From NCBI GenBank assembly GCA_004352715.1, contig SCFE01000057.1, positions 615,129-655,762 of the forward strand: a DNA stretch of 40,634 nucleotides, read 5' to 3'. The translations under genes and the position numbers were made by a program. The stretch comes from Hofstenia miamia (Eukaryota; Xenacoelomorpha; Acoela). Under the pieces are notes generated by a model. It had not been told where the DNA came from and did no database searches. It worked only from the letters and a program-made list of their open reading frames with translations. Positions 19,860 to 32,400 of the stretch are shown here, piece after piece. Numbering within the stretch: position 1 is the first letter of the stretch; the number at the start of each line of letters is the position of its first letter.

Positions 19860-20080
19860 ACACCTTAGTGAACAATTACACAGATCAATAATATAGGACT
19901 GATCCTCAGGAAATTCCACCTGTCAAATACAATACATTGTTGACTAATTGTGCCAACACTTGTCCGCGTTTTGTCAAATATAATGCTATCGAAGATAAGT
20001 TATTTCCAATTTCCAATTTATCTTCCATGAGGGTATTTGTAAAATACTTTGCCAAAATATATGTAAGCTTGATATCATTT
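19860..20080 (-). mobile_element. Possible LINE reverse-transcriptase remnant
   Basis: Read on the minus strand, 20080 to 19880 gives YLTKRGQ, then GGIS-stop-GSVL, resembling the YLxxRxQ and GxPQGSxLGP segments of LINE reverse transcriptases. Several stops are present and the match is short, so this is a weak call. The flanking 19758-19860 and 20080-20850 show nothing else I recognise. Confidence 0.3.
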
Positions 20081-20899
20081 TAGTTTTCCTTTTACTTATG
20101 GAAGTCCAATTTTGTTAAAATGCTAATCAGTGTATAATTTTGAACAGTTTAGCAATAATTTTTTGAATTGGCATAATGCGGAATGTTTTTCATTTGTTTG
20201 GTATTGAACATTTCTAGTGAAAAACTTAAAAAGATGATCTTTAAATTTATAGGTGATCTTTGCAGGTTCATCATTAAAACCATTCCTAAACCACATCTAC
20301 ATTTACTTTAATTATGTCGTGAGCTAGTGACTCAAAGCAAAATAATATTTTGTTTTTCTCCTTAAACAGGAAAAGCCGTTCTTAAATATTTCTAGTATCT
20401 TATACATTTAATTTCATTTCATTAAACGCTGACATGACAGTGAAGTTGGTGATTAGGTTAAACACTGCTAATTTCTTTCTTAGGTTAAAGAGCCGGGGGT
20501 TTTAATATTGTTAAATCATGTATTTTTGTGTATGGAATATAAATCAAAGACTGTGAAGCTATTCTCATAAAATGTAATCAACATCAATTTTTTTAATTTG
20601 AGTTATTTTGTAAAATGTATGATATTAACAACAACGACAAACTCACTCTCAATACCACGACGGGCAAGCCCATCTGTGCGTTATATCTCTAAAAATAGCA
20701 ACTGAGAGGGATCAATATCAGAAATCATCCATTCGTCGGTTTTCTCAAGTAGCCATGAAAGAAGAGCAATAGGCTGTTTCAGGAGTTTCAACATAGTGCA
20801 GAAAGGAAAATTATTATTAATCAAATTATAAAAGCATTTCTAACATATCTACACATTGTAAACCTTGGGTAAGTTAATTCTGTAAAACATTGATTCGGC

Positions 20900-21830
20900 A
20901 TTCCAAAATTCCTTATTGGATTGCCAATCCCTAATATATATTTAACGAATGCATAAGAAATAATTACTTTTCGGATTATATAAAAATTGCCCATGTTACT
21001 CCGGTACTTGCGCAAAATTATAGACCAATTTTAATCACATCTCCAAAAAGCAAAGTATTCGCGAGATTATTGCACGATTAAGTAACGAAACATCTGAATA
21101 AATACAATCTTTTGTCAAATACTCAATTTGGATTTCGCAAAACAAAATTTGATGCACGTTTAAAAGCTACAAAAAATTGGATATCTTCACTGGCCGCAAA
21201 TAAATTCGTAGCTATTGCTTACTTAAACCTTTAAAACATTGATATCAGAGAGTAAAGATAAGCGATGTTTTTTCAGATTGGCTACCTGTTAATAATGGTG
21301 TTCCTCAAGGAAAAATTCTTGGTCCCCTTCTTTTCAGTATATATGTAAACGATATGCGCGTGACAAATGGTTGTAATTAAATTCAATACACCGTTGATAC
21401 ATGCATGTTCAGCGATAATAAATCCACGAATATGGCAATTGAATCTATAGCATTAAATTGTAACAAATTATGTACGTATTTCAAGATGCGAACTAAGGAG
21501 GACATTTCCAAATCAATCATTTTTCCCAGGCAGCTTGTCATTTTGAATACTATGTTGACATTTTTTAAACTCAACAAGAACTAACCACCTTAAAATATGA
21601 CTTCAATGCCTGGTTTCATTCATAAACAGAATTCCAGATCAAAACATTAACTGCATTAATTGCAGAAAAAGCCTTGAAAGAATTATTCGTTAATACCTCT
21701 ATCCGAACGTGGAATTCATTACCTTAAGAGATAAAGAACATTGAAAAACAATGAGTTTTTAAGAAGCAAATTGAAAATTTTTCCTAATCAAAGTGCATCT
21801 TGAGTAGAGATGGCGATGATACAAATTTTA
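20900..21830 (+). mobile_element. LINE (Jockey/CR1-like) reverse-transcriptase pseudogene A
   Basis: + strand pieces in order: NYRPILITSPKSKVFARLLH (near 21015), LNKYNLLSNTQFGFRKTKFD, LPVNNGVPQGKILGPLLFSI with NDM (near 21285-21355), a mutated active site YTVDT (family YADDT), and a C-terminal TSIRTWNSLP...VFKKQIENF (to about 21790). Stops and frameshifts separate the parts. The order and motifs are those of Jockey/CR1-type LINEs. Confidence 0.8.
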
Positions 21831-22960
21831 TAGAAATGATAATTCAACAACCCGGACTTGAAATCTTGTAGTTTGTCCTTAACCTGTTAGATTTATTGTG
21901 TGGTATTTTTTTGCTTTTGTATGTATTTATATGCACGCTTGTATATTCTTGACACTTCAGATAAATTTTCAGATTTTAATAATAAATACTTATCTGAATA
22001 AGGAATATCTTATCGTATGTGCTTTTACTAGACGGAGTAAGATGAATCTTATGCTATTAACGAAAATCTGACAGGAGAGATTGTTCACTGTTATACTCAG
22101 GTAGACGAACTTCCTGTAATAATCTTAACCACTTGCATCCTTAAAGGGGTTTCCCTACAGAAAAAATGATTTTTTGCCATTTTTATCGATTATTTTTTGC
22201 ATATTTTAAAACTTTTATCCATCCTTTATAATTCTGCCTAATTCCTTTTTGAAAAAATTTATTATTGGGTAATTATTCAAAAATATTTACACATTTTCTG
22301 ATAATCTGAATACTGTTGTACTGGTTTACCTACAATCGAACAATAATAACTCATGTTTGGTACTGTATTTTGACTTGATTTTTAGACAGAATGTTCCAAA
22401 ACAATTCCTCTGTACACTAATCATGAGAAAAAAAATCCATTTTTTATTTAGTTCAGTGATTTTATGACATTTTGCATATTAAAGATGTAAATAAGTCGTT
22501 CGATATGCATATTTATGCAAATTAGCAATTAGTCGTAAAGTTAATAATAACAAGTTGTATAGAGAATTTTATTCTCTACAAAAAGAGGTAAAATATAACG
22601 TGATAACTACTTGAGTTATACAGATGTTACCTTTTTTAATTTAGCTTTATTATATCCTTTAATTTAGTGGTTACCATGTCAACCAGAAGGGAAAATAATT
22701 TTTTAATCCAAATTTCTAGAGTTTCGAACTTGCTTTATCATATAAGCCTAATATTGCCAGAATAACTTTTGTTATTTGAATTTTAGATTTTTCTGGATGA
22801 TTACCCCCTTAAAGCAGAATTGTCCAGCATCTCGATTATGTCAAAACAAATATTTAGAAAGACAAAAAACTAAAACTTGCCACAACATCTCAGCGCCAGA
22901 TTCTATTAGAGCTTCCGTTTAGATTTCTCACAATTTCAATTATCATTTGAGTAACTCAAT
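21831..22960. other. Intergenic AT-rich stretch, nothing recognised
   Basis: No coding motif, clear repeat or structure was seen by eye. It may include LINE 3' UTR. Confidence 0.35.
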
Positions 22961-23310
22961 TTTAACGAGAATTCATGATGTAGTACGCCATCCAAAGTTT
23001 ATAGGCTGGTGCATTTTAGAAACCAGTATATTATACGACACAAATAACCCATAGGGGATAGTTGAGGGTGTTCCACAAAAAGGAATTCTTGGCAGTTTTT
23101 CAATACCTAAATCAATGATATGAACTCGTATAGAGTCCATGCATAACTTATATGTAGATGACTTGTATATTCTAAGCTGAACATTAATTGGAGGTTGTAA
23201 TTCAGAAAATCGGATATAATTTCCAGTCATTAGACCCTACTTTTCAATACACAGATTATGCATTAACGCTGCAAAAACTCAATTTTGCATAATGAATATT
23301 TTTTCTAATA
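22960..23310 (+). mobile_element. LINE reverse-transcriptase pseudogene fragment C
   Basis: + strand pieces: IVEGVPQKGILGS (near 23058), then NLYVDDLYIL with an intact YVDD catalytic box (23151-23162), then INAAKTQFCIM (family NxxKTQ, near 23260). The rest is eroded. It is probably related to fragments A and B. Confidence 0.7.
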
Positions 23311-23957
23311 ATAATCTATTGGTGAATTTACATATTTTGAAATAACGATTGATTCAAAACGCATTTCCTGAGAAAATTAAATCAACCAAAAAGTTTATTG
23401 CATAAAACGTATTTCCTACGATAATTTAAATTTTGGGAGTTTCCTATTCACAAATGTAAAAATCAATTATTAAGATCCGAGCGACAACATAAATTTGAAT
23501 TAATGTTTGTAATTGAAGTTCCAGAGTATTTCTCGTTTAGTCCAAACGCCATACTTTTTAATCCGAGCGCCCAGTATTTCTTCCAAGTGTCCGGATATAA
23601 TACCAATTTTTACAAAGGGTCTAAAAATAGATGTTTTAGAATAAACAAAAATTAAAGGGAAATACGTTTGTAAACTTAGGTATAAGGCAAGAAAATGACG
23701 TTTAAAGAATTCCGTAGCTGTATAAAGAAATTGAGTCTAAAACAAAAAAGATATCAACCAGATTAATTAGGCAGGATACAAATTCCATAATGGCTGCTAG
23801 TCTGTTACCTTATGTAATTTCCTTAACGTGGATATTTTCATGTTGCAATAAAGTAATTATGCATACTCAATGCTGTTAGTGATCTGTGGCAACATTAATT
23901 TTCATCTATTGTATAGCATACTTTGTTTGCACATGATTTGAGCAGTTTTTGTAACCC

Positions 23958-25783
23958 TATGGTTCCCAAACTTTTCTACATGGCGGCACTCCTATTTATC
24001 TTCAAATGTTTTAACTGCACATATGTTACCAAAAATGATTATTTTCTAATATACCAAAGAAACATTTTGATAAATTCTGCATGCATTGAACGTTTTAGAA
24101 AAATGAATGTTTGGCGAACATATTTAGCCTCCAAAACTCACAATATTCTTGCTTCGTTAAAAGCTTGTAATCTACGTTACATCAATCTAAGAAATCATGC
24201 AAGTCCAATCGGTTTGCTAGATTGGAATATAAAGGCTAGATTCTCAAAAATAAGGAAATGGGAATCTATAAACAAATTTCTAAATTAAAAAATTCCCGAA
24301 TGTTACAAGGCGGAAATAACAGTTCATTGGGAAGACTATTACTAATCATACAATAAGTTTGCAATATTAATGACGTTTTTCATAATCTAGGAAATTACGA
24401 AGTATGAAATAGCCTTATGAATCCAAACTTCAGAAGGAACAAAAATCAACTAAATAGAAGATTTATTACGAGTGCAAAACTACAGCGAATTATACTGATT
24501 TGCACTTAATAGCGACTATACTGATTTCTTTTGATAACTTAATACAATTGAAGTTCGGAAATTTTAATCGATTGAAAGGACATAGTGACTTAGAGATTTT
24601 AAAATTCGATTGAGTATAATATAATGTATAAATTTAGGATTTAAAATTTTAGACTGCAATATATGAATATGTTTTTTAGTTCTTTCAACAAGTAGTTACT
24701 AAATTTAATATTAATTTAATAAATTATTTGAATTTTTTTAAGTTGTGACGATATATCATTAAACAAACCTGCTTCCATAGCTAAGATGGCCTTAAACCAG
24801 GGCATGAGTCAGTTCTAACTTAGATATGTGAAACTATAGGATGCCCTAGCAGTTTAAAAAACAAATCCAGTAGAGCTTTGTGCATGCCAATTTAGTTTTT
24901 ACAAGATGTATGCGCACTTGTTTCTGAGCCTGTTTATTACATGAAATGCCTGCTTGAAACAATTCATTTTCCCCAAACATTTTCAAATAACCAAAATATC
25001 TCCTGCTTTTGAAAAAAGTGATCCTGAAACTAACTAAGTTATAGGCCAATTCTTGTAACATCACCACTTAGTAGGATTTTTTAACGTTTGTTAGCGAACC
25101 AAATCTATGAACACTTAATAAATAATTTACTTGAAACAGTAAACGCATATTTATTAACGACGCTTTACTATGTTCTACTTTTGTAATTGTCCAATGCAGA
25201 CTAAATGTAAAGGGGAAAGCGAGGTTAGCATGTTTACTTATTTATTAACTTTCCTTGACTTAGTGCAAGTTCAGACTGATTTCGTCAATTACAAGAGTGC
25301 AGTTCGCATCCTGGTATTGTTAAAGAGTTTTATTCTATGAATTATGGTATTTTGCTTACCAAATTTCTACAACCAATAAGAACGAGTTAAACTTGATGAA
25401 ACTGTTAAATTGAGGGTTACAAGAAGCAATTTTAGAGCCCTTGTTTTTTAATATGTATGTTGGCGATTTAAGTAGAAACACTAATTGCCATATTACGTAA
25501 TACGCTAATGACACAAAGTTATCTTGTTCAAATAAATCGATTTAAAATTTAACCTACAAGATTAACGATATCTGCCTCGCTCAAATTGCTCAATTCTGTA
25601 TTATAAAATCCTCATAGTCATATATTGTGGAAGTAATTTTTGAATAATGATTTTTCTCCTAATCTCGTTCTAATTCTAATGCTTTGATGGACAAATTGAC
25701 GTGCCACGACCTCAGTTCGCGGCATACATGATGAGTCATTGCTTCACACTACTGTGCCATGGCACAGCGTTTGGGAATAATTT
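23958..25783. mobile_element. hAT-like tips in opposite orientation enclosing a LINE fragment
   Basis: At 23961 GGTTCCCAAACTTTTCTACA then a CGGCAC motif, and at 25783 read inward TTCCCAAACGCTGTGCCATG then GGCACAGTAGTGTG, resemble the ends of Charlie-type hAT elements (CAGTGGTTCCCAAAC..., with a GTGCCGCGGCAC hairpin at one end). The first bases at both tips are altered and I found no 8-bp target duplication. They may be one nested element or two unrelated tips. A 121-residue + frame at 23923-24288 shows no known motif. Confidence 0.4.
24900..25640 (+). mobile_element. LINE reverse-transcriptase pseudogene fragment B
   Basis: + strand pieces: ISPAFEKSDPETN (near 24995), RPILVTSPLSRIF, LLANQIYEHLINNLLE, then LFFNMYVGDLSRNTNCHIT (near 25440) and YANDTKLSCSNKS at 25501 (family YADDTxL, Asp changed to Asn). 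The open frame on the opposite strand at 25067-24846 is a shadow of it. Confidence 0.78.
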
Positions 25784-27027
25784 CTTTGGACATTCAGGAC
25801 CAGCATAAATTTTTTAAATAATTTTAAGCTTCAGAATGTATTTAATAAACAATAACGTTAATACTTAAAACAATTTCATGCTAATTTTTTTGAAATAGAA
25901 TTTTTCAAACTAAAAAATATCTTTACACATTCATTCAAGTTTGCATTGTTTGGCACATGTAAAAACATTGTTTTTAGATTGTGGTATTATCACCACTTTG
26001 GTTTTCAAATTCTAAATATACCTGCGTTTCCTATTACTTCATTGGTGAGTCGGTGACCCAACGATTTCATCAATGCCAAGTTGTCAATGAATTGAAAAGC
26101 CCTCTCAAATATCATTTAGCAATATGTTCAAAATCTGGTTGTCTTAAGACATCATGCTATGAAAAATAATCTCTGTAAATAATTGCATATTTAGCTGAGG
26201 TATGGCATTGAACAAACGGAGATGCCCACACAGCTTGTGCATGTGGGAAAGGCTTCATTATTTCTCATAAACTATCATGTTCAACAAGAGGATTTGTTGG
26301 CAGAAGGCAATATAGTATGGGACTTAATGGCGGAGAGGCTCTCAGAAATTTGTAATCACGTCACATAAATATGTTTAATAATATCTAAGGTATCTAACTA
26401 CGGAAGATAAGAACTCAAGCAATTCAGCAACTTACAGATGAATGCTTTGCGAAATGCCGTTCTACTGATGCGCAGCATTATTCTATGTATTTGTGGCACA
26501 CGGCCGTGCCAATAGAGAATCCTTCTTGGAACGGATCACCATGTTGCCGCAGCAACTTCATTTTTGAGGGTAGAATCAAATCCAACTTTTAGATTTCTTA
26601 AATGTCAAATTTGATGAGGAGCCCGGAACTTTGAAACTTTTTGGCACACTTCGATTTATAAACAGAGTTCATGAAAATTTGGATGTTGAAGAAAAGAATA
26701 CAGCTTGCAATTAAAGTTGTTTCTTGCTTCTCAAAATGCTGGTATATGAGGACGCAGATAAAAATGACGCGCAATAGAATAAGTTTTTCGCCTATTTGCA
26801 AAATAATTCAGTTTTTAGTGAGAAAATATTTCAAATCACTGCACAATTGCCAGATTTTAATATTTTTGGTTAACTTATGTTCTTTGAATATAGATGAAAA
26901 ATTCATGACATTTATCATTTTAGCGCATATTGTTTTTGTGGTTATCATGAAGTCAGATTAAAATAATTCAAATAGTTTAGTGTAAGCATTTTACTTGTGA
27001 TTACTATTGAGTACGTTTATTACTGTG
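25784..27027. other. Intergenic stretch, no gene recognised
   Basis: A GTGGCACACGGCCGTGCC hairpin near 26490 resembles the hAT-like hairpin at 25752. Two overlapping frames on opposite strands at 26598-26961 have no motif. Otherwise nothing. Confidence 0.35.
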
Positions 27028-27226
27028 TTCTTGATATGTGCAAAGTTACTCCAAACCCATTGAGGCGTGCTGTGCGCAAAGTCACAGGTTGCGGGGCCCA
27101 ACGACACTTTACGCAACGGCGTGCTTCCTAAAAAATTTTTTTAGGATCATGAAAATTTGCCAAAAATCCCCAGGCTGCTTAAGGTGTGGATCCGCTCTTT
27201 TCAAGCAAAATTTAAATGTCAAAATG
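27028..27226. repeat. Dispersed repeat, copy 2 (first copy at 8601-8826)
   Basis: Shares ordered blocks with 8601-8826 (GTGCAAAG, GCGCAAAGTC, CAGGTTGCGGGGCC, AATCCCCAGGC). The 63-residue + frame across it is not a gene. Confidence 0.7.
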
Positions 27227-27599
27227 TAAATTGAAAGTATTCAATGTATTTTTTCAATTGATAAAAATTATTTAAAATGAAAATTTAATCATTCTAGTAG
27301 AAAAAGGAAGTGTGTGTTTTTTACGGAACTTTGAAGCAGTAGCACTTAGTTGAGAATGTAATATATATTACAGCCTAACATTCGAATAAAGCAGTGCATC
27401 ATGCAAATGCTTCTGAAGAAGAAAAAGAAATATATATTCAGAAATTACTTTGAAAATATATAATTATACTGATAGCAACTCTGAAAGCGTCAATAAACTG
27501 TACAAAAAACAATACAAAAGATAATTGCACCACTGGGCTATGGCGTTTTATTTTCTGCTAGTTGAATAATCCTGGTTGTAAAATTTGAAAACCTTCCAT

Positions 27600-28680
27600 T
27601 TGAATTCATTTATTTTTTTTTAGAATTATAGTAATATCGTTTGACATTGTTTTTAAACATCTTTAAATTATTCATTAACTTTAATTCCAAAGTTTTATAA
27701 AAGAATTAATGAATTAATTTTTCATTATTTTCTTTTTACAAGGTATAGGTTTAATATTTCGAGTGCGTATGTTTAGGTGTGCGATTTTACAGAGATTAGG
27801 GAAATTTATTTGATCATAGGGTTGATATTGTTTACGATCTTATACAATGTTGTTAATACATTTATCTGAATTAGGTATTGAGGATTTAAGAAATTTTTAC
27901 TGAAGTTTTTGTAATTAATATTATTTATATTAGAATAGTTGTTCGTTACTATCTTCATTGACCATCTTAACTGTGAATTAATTTTCTTTAGGAAATATTC
28001 ATTTACATCCGAATAAAGTACATTGCCATAATAAAAATGACTTAAAACTATTGCATGGATTAACTGAATTTTAGCTTTTGTAGGTAACTGCTGAGATATT
28101 TTACTGAGTGCTTTAATTGAGATAGCCATTCGTTTAATGATGTTATTAAATTGCTTTTGAAAGGTAAGTAATTAGTCAAATGTAATTCCTAAGTATTTGA
28201 AATTGTGCACTTGATCTATTTGGGTGCCATTAAAGTTTAGCATCTGTTGAGAACAATTTTTGAAATTAGTTTTTGATTTTATAAATCAGAATTGAGTTTT
28301 GGTAGGATTAACACCCAATTTCGGTGAGGCAAAATAATGAGATAATTGAGCAGTCATCTTCAATTTTTATGATTGCATTTTCAATCGATTTATTTGAGCA
28401 AAATAGCATTGTGTTATCAGAGTATTGAATAACATGACAATTAGTGTAATTACTTAAATCATTAATATATATATATTAAAAAGCAAGGGACCTAATATTA
28501 TTCCCTGTGGAACACCACTTTTAATTTCAACCCAATTTGAAAATGATGATATGAATTCCATTATGTAAACTAAGTAGAAGCCAAAATTGTGTGGGTCCGT
28601 TATATAGAATGAACCTACCCCTGTTAGCATCAATATTAGCAGCCATAGTAAAATTAATTGTAACTATTCTTAATTGAACT
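27600..28680 (-). mobile_element. LINE (Jockey/CR1-like) reverse-transcriptase pseudogene D, the best-preserved copy
   Basis: On the minus strand: FSNWVEIKSGVPQG...LGPLLF with a shift (near 28540), NCHVIQYSDNTMLFCSNKS (near 28430; family YADDT, last Asp changed to Asn), NPTKTQF (near 28305), FNGTQIDQVHNFKYLGITFD (near 28210), then an open 107-residue frame 28129-27806 with QLPTKAKIQLIHAIVLSHFY and RWSMKIVTNNYSNIN, and a short INSFIKLWN near 27690. Only a few stops and shifts interrupt it. It points opposite to fragments A-C. Confidence 0.83.
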
Positions 28681-29149
28681 ATGCATTCATTCATATATAA
28701 ATGTATTTGTAGTTAATGCTATTCGTATTAAGAAATGTTAAATGAACTGTATTATATAAACCCGTTTAAATTGAAATTTATAAATAGCAACATAATAAAT
28801 AAAGTTTTTATCTAAGTTAATGATTTAGTTTATCATAGACTATCGCTTACAATGTCCACTGCGCTACTCTTAGGTCTATTCAATTTGAAGCTGTTCTCAA
28901 ATACAAGCTGATAATATTTAGTTAAAACAATCTCTTGCAAAGGGGAAGAATTTTATGCTTAGGAGTAAGAAGTTGTAATTTTCGTCTTAGCTAAGTATAT
29001 TTTAGAATTTAAATTAAAAATCATTCTGGCAGCTATATACAAATACAAATTGGATTTTGTCCACTTTAATATTATTGAACTACATGCAGATGATGTTGAA
29101 CTAAGTCAATATTTACCATTGAAATATAAACAAAGGATTTGTAGTGGCT
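28681..29149. other. Upstream region of the SLC22-type gene
   Basis: AT-rich; it must hold the promoter and 5' UTR of the transporter gene, but no core element stands out. Confidence 0.3.
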
Positions 29150-29410
29150 ATGTTGGACACCTTTAGTTTACAAGATTTTAATGTCGATGAACTTATCAGC
29201 GTTACTGGAAACTTTAGCTCACTGCAACTCATATGTTTGGTTTATAACTGCATGTACATAATATATGCAGGATTTTCAGCAACTATTTGCATTTTCTCAG
29301 GCATGCAGCCAAATTTTGTTTGTTCAGATGGCCTCTATCCGGAAAACAAATGCATCGATAATTGTACGGCTTATACATATTTCAAACCTGAAGGCACCAT
29401 GGTGGCCGAG
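29150..29410 (+). CDS. SLC22-type transporter exon 1 (TM1 and extracellular loop)
   Basis: Encodes 87 residues, MLDTFSLQDFNVDEL onward to GTMVAE. A hydrophobic TM1 spans about residues 24-50. A Cys-rich loop follows (four Cys, including CSDG and KCIDNC) with one N-C-T glycosylation sequon. Family members usually have a longer loop. Ends phase 0 with donor GTAATT. Confidence 0.83.
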
Positions 29411-32400
29411 GTAATTTTCAATCATGTGCTGTTAATAATTCAAAGGCTAGTACAATACTTTTGTGTAAATTTTTTTCAGGACAAGCAGCTAAAAATAGGT
29501 GCTTTTACAACAAATTTTCATATAAAATCGTAAATTCTTACAAAAAATTTATAAGACCTCAATAATTATATATGACTTAAACTAAAAAAATGTATTTTAA
29601 TTTGGTTACAGACATTTAATGCAAAATTTGCAGACTGCTGAGTTTACCGCATGAAATCATATACTACATGATAGTGCATTTTAAGATTTCCTAATGGGGA
29701 TTCAATTTCATTTGCAGCAATTACCAAGTAACCCACATTTATTTTAAGAGTGCACAAATTTTCGAAGTCTTGTAATTTTCAGATAAATAGTGTATCTTTG
29801 GTAATGTACCTTTCTTAATTTATTGTTTACTTTGCACAAAAAAATTGTTTATTAAAGTAGAGTTGTCTGAAAACCTTGAGTTTAGAAAATTCAAGAGTTG
29901 CCTAAGAACATGGATTCAAAAACCCAAACTCAAGATTAGCGACCTTTGAGATAGCCTAGTCAATGTTTGATATTCCTTTTTCTGCAAATTTATTTTATAT
30001 GTTACCATCTTCCGTGACTTTGTAGCTTAGAATTCCGATCAATTGAGATTCCTTTAAAATTTTGTTATGTGTTAAATATTTCAGGCTCTAGCGGACACTA
30101 ACTTGCCATTGTTTGTGCATTTAAGTAACACAGTTAACATGAAGAATATGAGAATGTCCAAGCTTCTTTATTCGCAGCTAAAATATACATTGTGAAAAAA
30201 TTATATACTGATGGTTTAAAAATTTGTCGTCGTTTACGTCTCTCACATATCAGGTTTCTTGTGATTGGCAAAGCCTGGTAATTTCTTTCTTTCATTTTGA
30301 TTGCGGATTGCTTCCCTATTATTCTATTCACCCATTGGGATTTGTTAATATTAAAATTAAATGCATGGAATCAATCCTATTAAAAACCAATAGAGTCAAC
30401 ATTTGTGTTTGTTCCTCATTTAAGAACAGCTAAAACAAACTTAATAATATATGTAGGTGTTGGACTAAAAAATTCGAAAAAAATAACTTTTTGTTATTGA
30501 TAATTTAGAAATCAATTAGATCCAATTAAGATTTGGGATAAAAAATTGCATTCCAGCGGGATGTTTACAGAATTAAATCTGGCATCTGCTATTTGAGGCT
30601 TTCAATAATTTTCGTATCAAATGTTTCTCTATACGCAGTGACACAGTTGTCAGTGATGAGCTCATGAGCTTGTGGAGCAAATTGAGACTGTCCGTTATTG
30701 AAAAGACCTCTGTGGAAATCGCAATGATAGTAGTGCAACATTCGCAAGAAATCAAAGATAAATGGTGATTGGTTGATTGAAGAAGATAAGTTTTTGGTCA
30801 GAAAAAAATACAAAGTGATGGACGAGTAGGATATTCCACTCAAAAACTTACGGAAGTTTTCATAATGCAAACGTAATATAAGCAAAAGCATATCCAGCAA
30901 GAAGATGTAAAGCAGAATAGCATATCCGCCTCTGATGATAGTTTTTCTGTAAATGAGGCCAATGATGTTATTATAGACCTCCAAACTCTTCGGAGTCCAA
31001 TATTTCTCACCATTTCACAAGTAAAGCAGCTAATTTTGTATAAAGACTGGGTTAAGCACTAGTAGAGCAGCAAAAGTTCGCCGGCAACTATCTGATTATA
31101 GCTGTTCATTACCAGCGCAATCGCAATCCGGAATATATAAGAAAACAATCAAGAAAGCAGAAGCATTGACACAAGAAATGAATTAAAAAATCAAAATTGG
31201 ACTTTGCATTTTGACGACAAGCTGATTGCCGCAAAAGAACATCAAGTAATCGTTTTGAAAAATGATAACATGGAGGTTCGTATCAGAGTATTGTTATTGA
31301 CAATGGAAAATCTGAAACTATTCCAGCTGGCATAATAAAAATTCTTGATTATTTTGATTTGATAATATGCGATACAACAAATGTGAACAATGGAAAAAGA
31401 AATGACGTTGACGTGCCGTTGCAACAATTTTTTTAGAACAATAACATTCCGGCGCCTCAATATGTGGGATGCCAACACCACATTTTGGGCAGGGATTTGA
31501 CACTTGTAATGGATGAGTGTTTAGATTGTAGTGAAACATCATCTTGGAACATTTTCCTACATATTCATGAATGAATTTATGAAAAATTATGAAAATCTTA
31601 CTTCACATTGTGATCAAGTTGGAAAAAATGAATTGAAGCTTAAAAGAATTACATGAGTTTATTTGGCCGTCAAAGTATTGCAAGGCTTTGATTGCCATAC
31701 CTTGAATCTTGTGGAGCAGAACTTCAATTTGTGATGAGTTTATAGTTTGTGGTAATTTCATAATTCAGTATTGCAATAAATTACGTTTCTATGATAATTT
31801 TTCGTAAGTTCAAATAAGTTTACGTGGGATGTTTTTGAAGTAGATCTCAAAAATAAATAATGATTTAATATTTTTTTTAAACCTCATCTCACTATACTAG
31901 TAAACAAAATTTTGTGAAAATATCTCCTTGATATAATTACAAATATGATTCTTGAGAAATGTACACTGAACATTTAGTGGGATCGGGAAGAAGATCAAAT
32001 CAAAATGCTGCTCCATTGTCAAGCCTGATATATTTTTTATAAATTAATTTATGATTACCATTGCCAAGTTTTTAGCAAACATCTAGCAATAAAAATGAAT
32101 TGAGTTAATCCAATGCCTTCATGAGGTAGCCTTGAGGTACGTTAATCGTCACCATCAAACGTGCAAAAACTTTAAATTATAACACTTGAATTTCGCAATT
32201 GGACATAAAAGATGTATTAAATTTTTTATTTGAGCACACTAGCACACTATTGTAACAAACGTTCGCAATGTTTGACTGAAATTTATATGCTATTTAAAGC
32301 ACACTGTAAGGAAGTTAACCGCACTGAAAACCGCTTCCTTTTCGTTGTACATTAGTATCAAACAGTTCTATTCTGATTAACAGGAAATGTATTTTCGATT

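Noticed and set aside
29144-29149. GTG start at 29144 for the SLC22 protein
   Set aside because: Animal genes start at ATG; the ATG at 29150 is in the same frame.
30589-30984. Minus-strand 131-codon frame with hydrophobic segments as a membrane protein
   Set aside because: It lies within the decayed transposase-like gene read from the plus strand, starts in AT-rich DNA and has no family motif.
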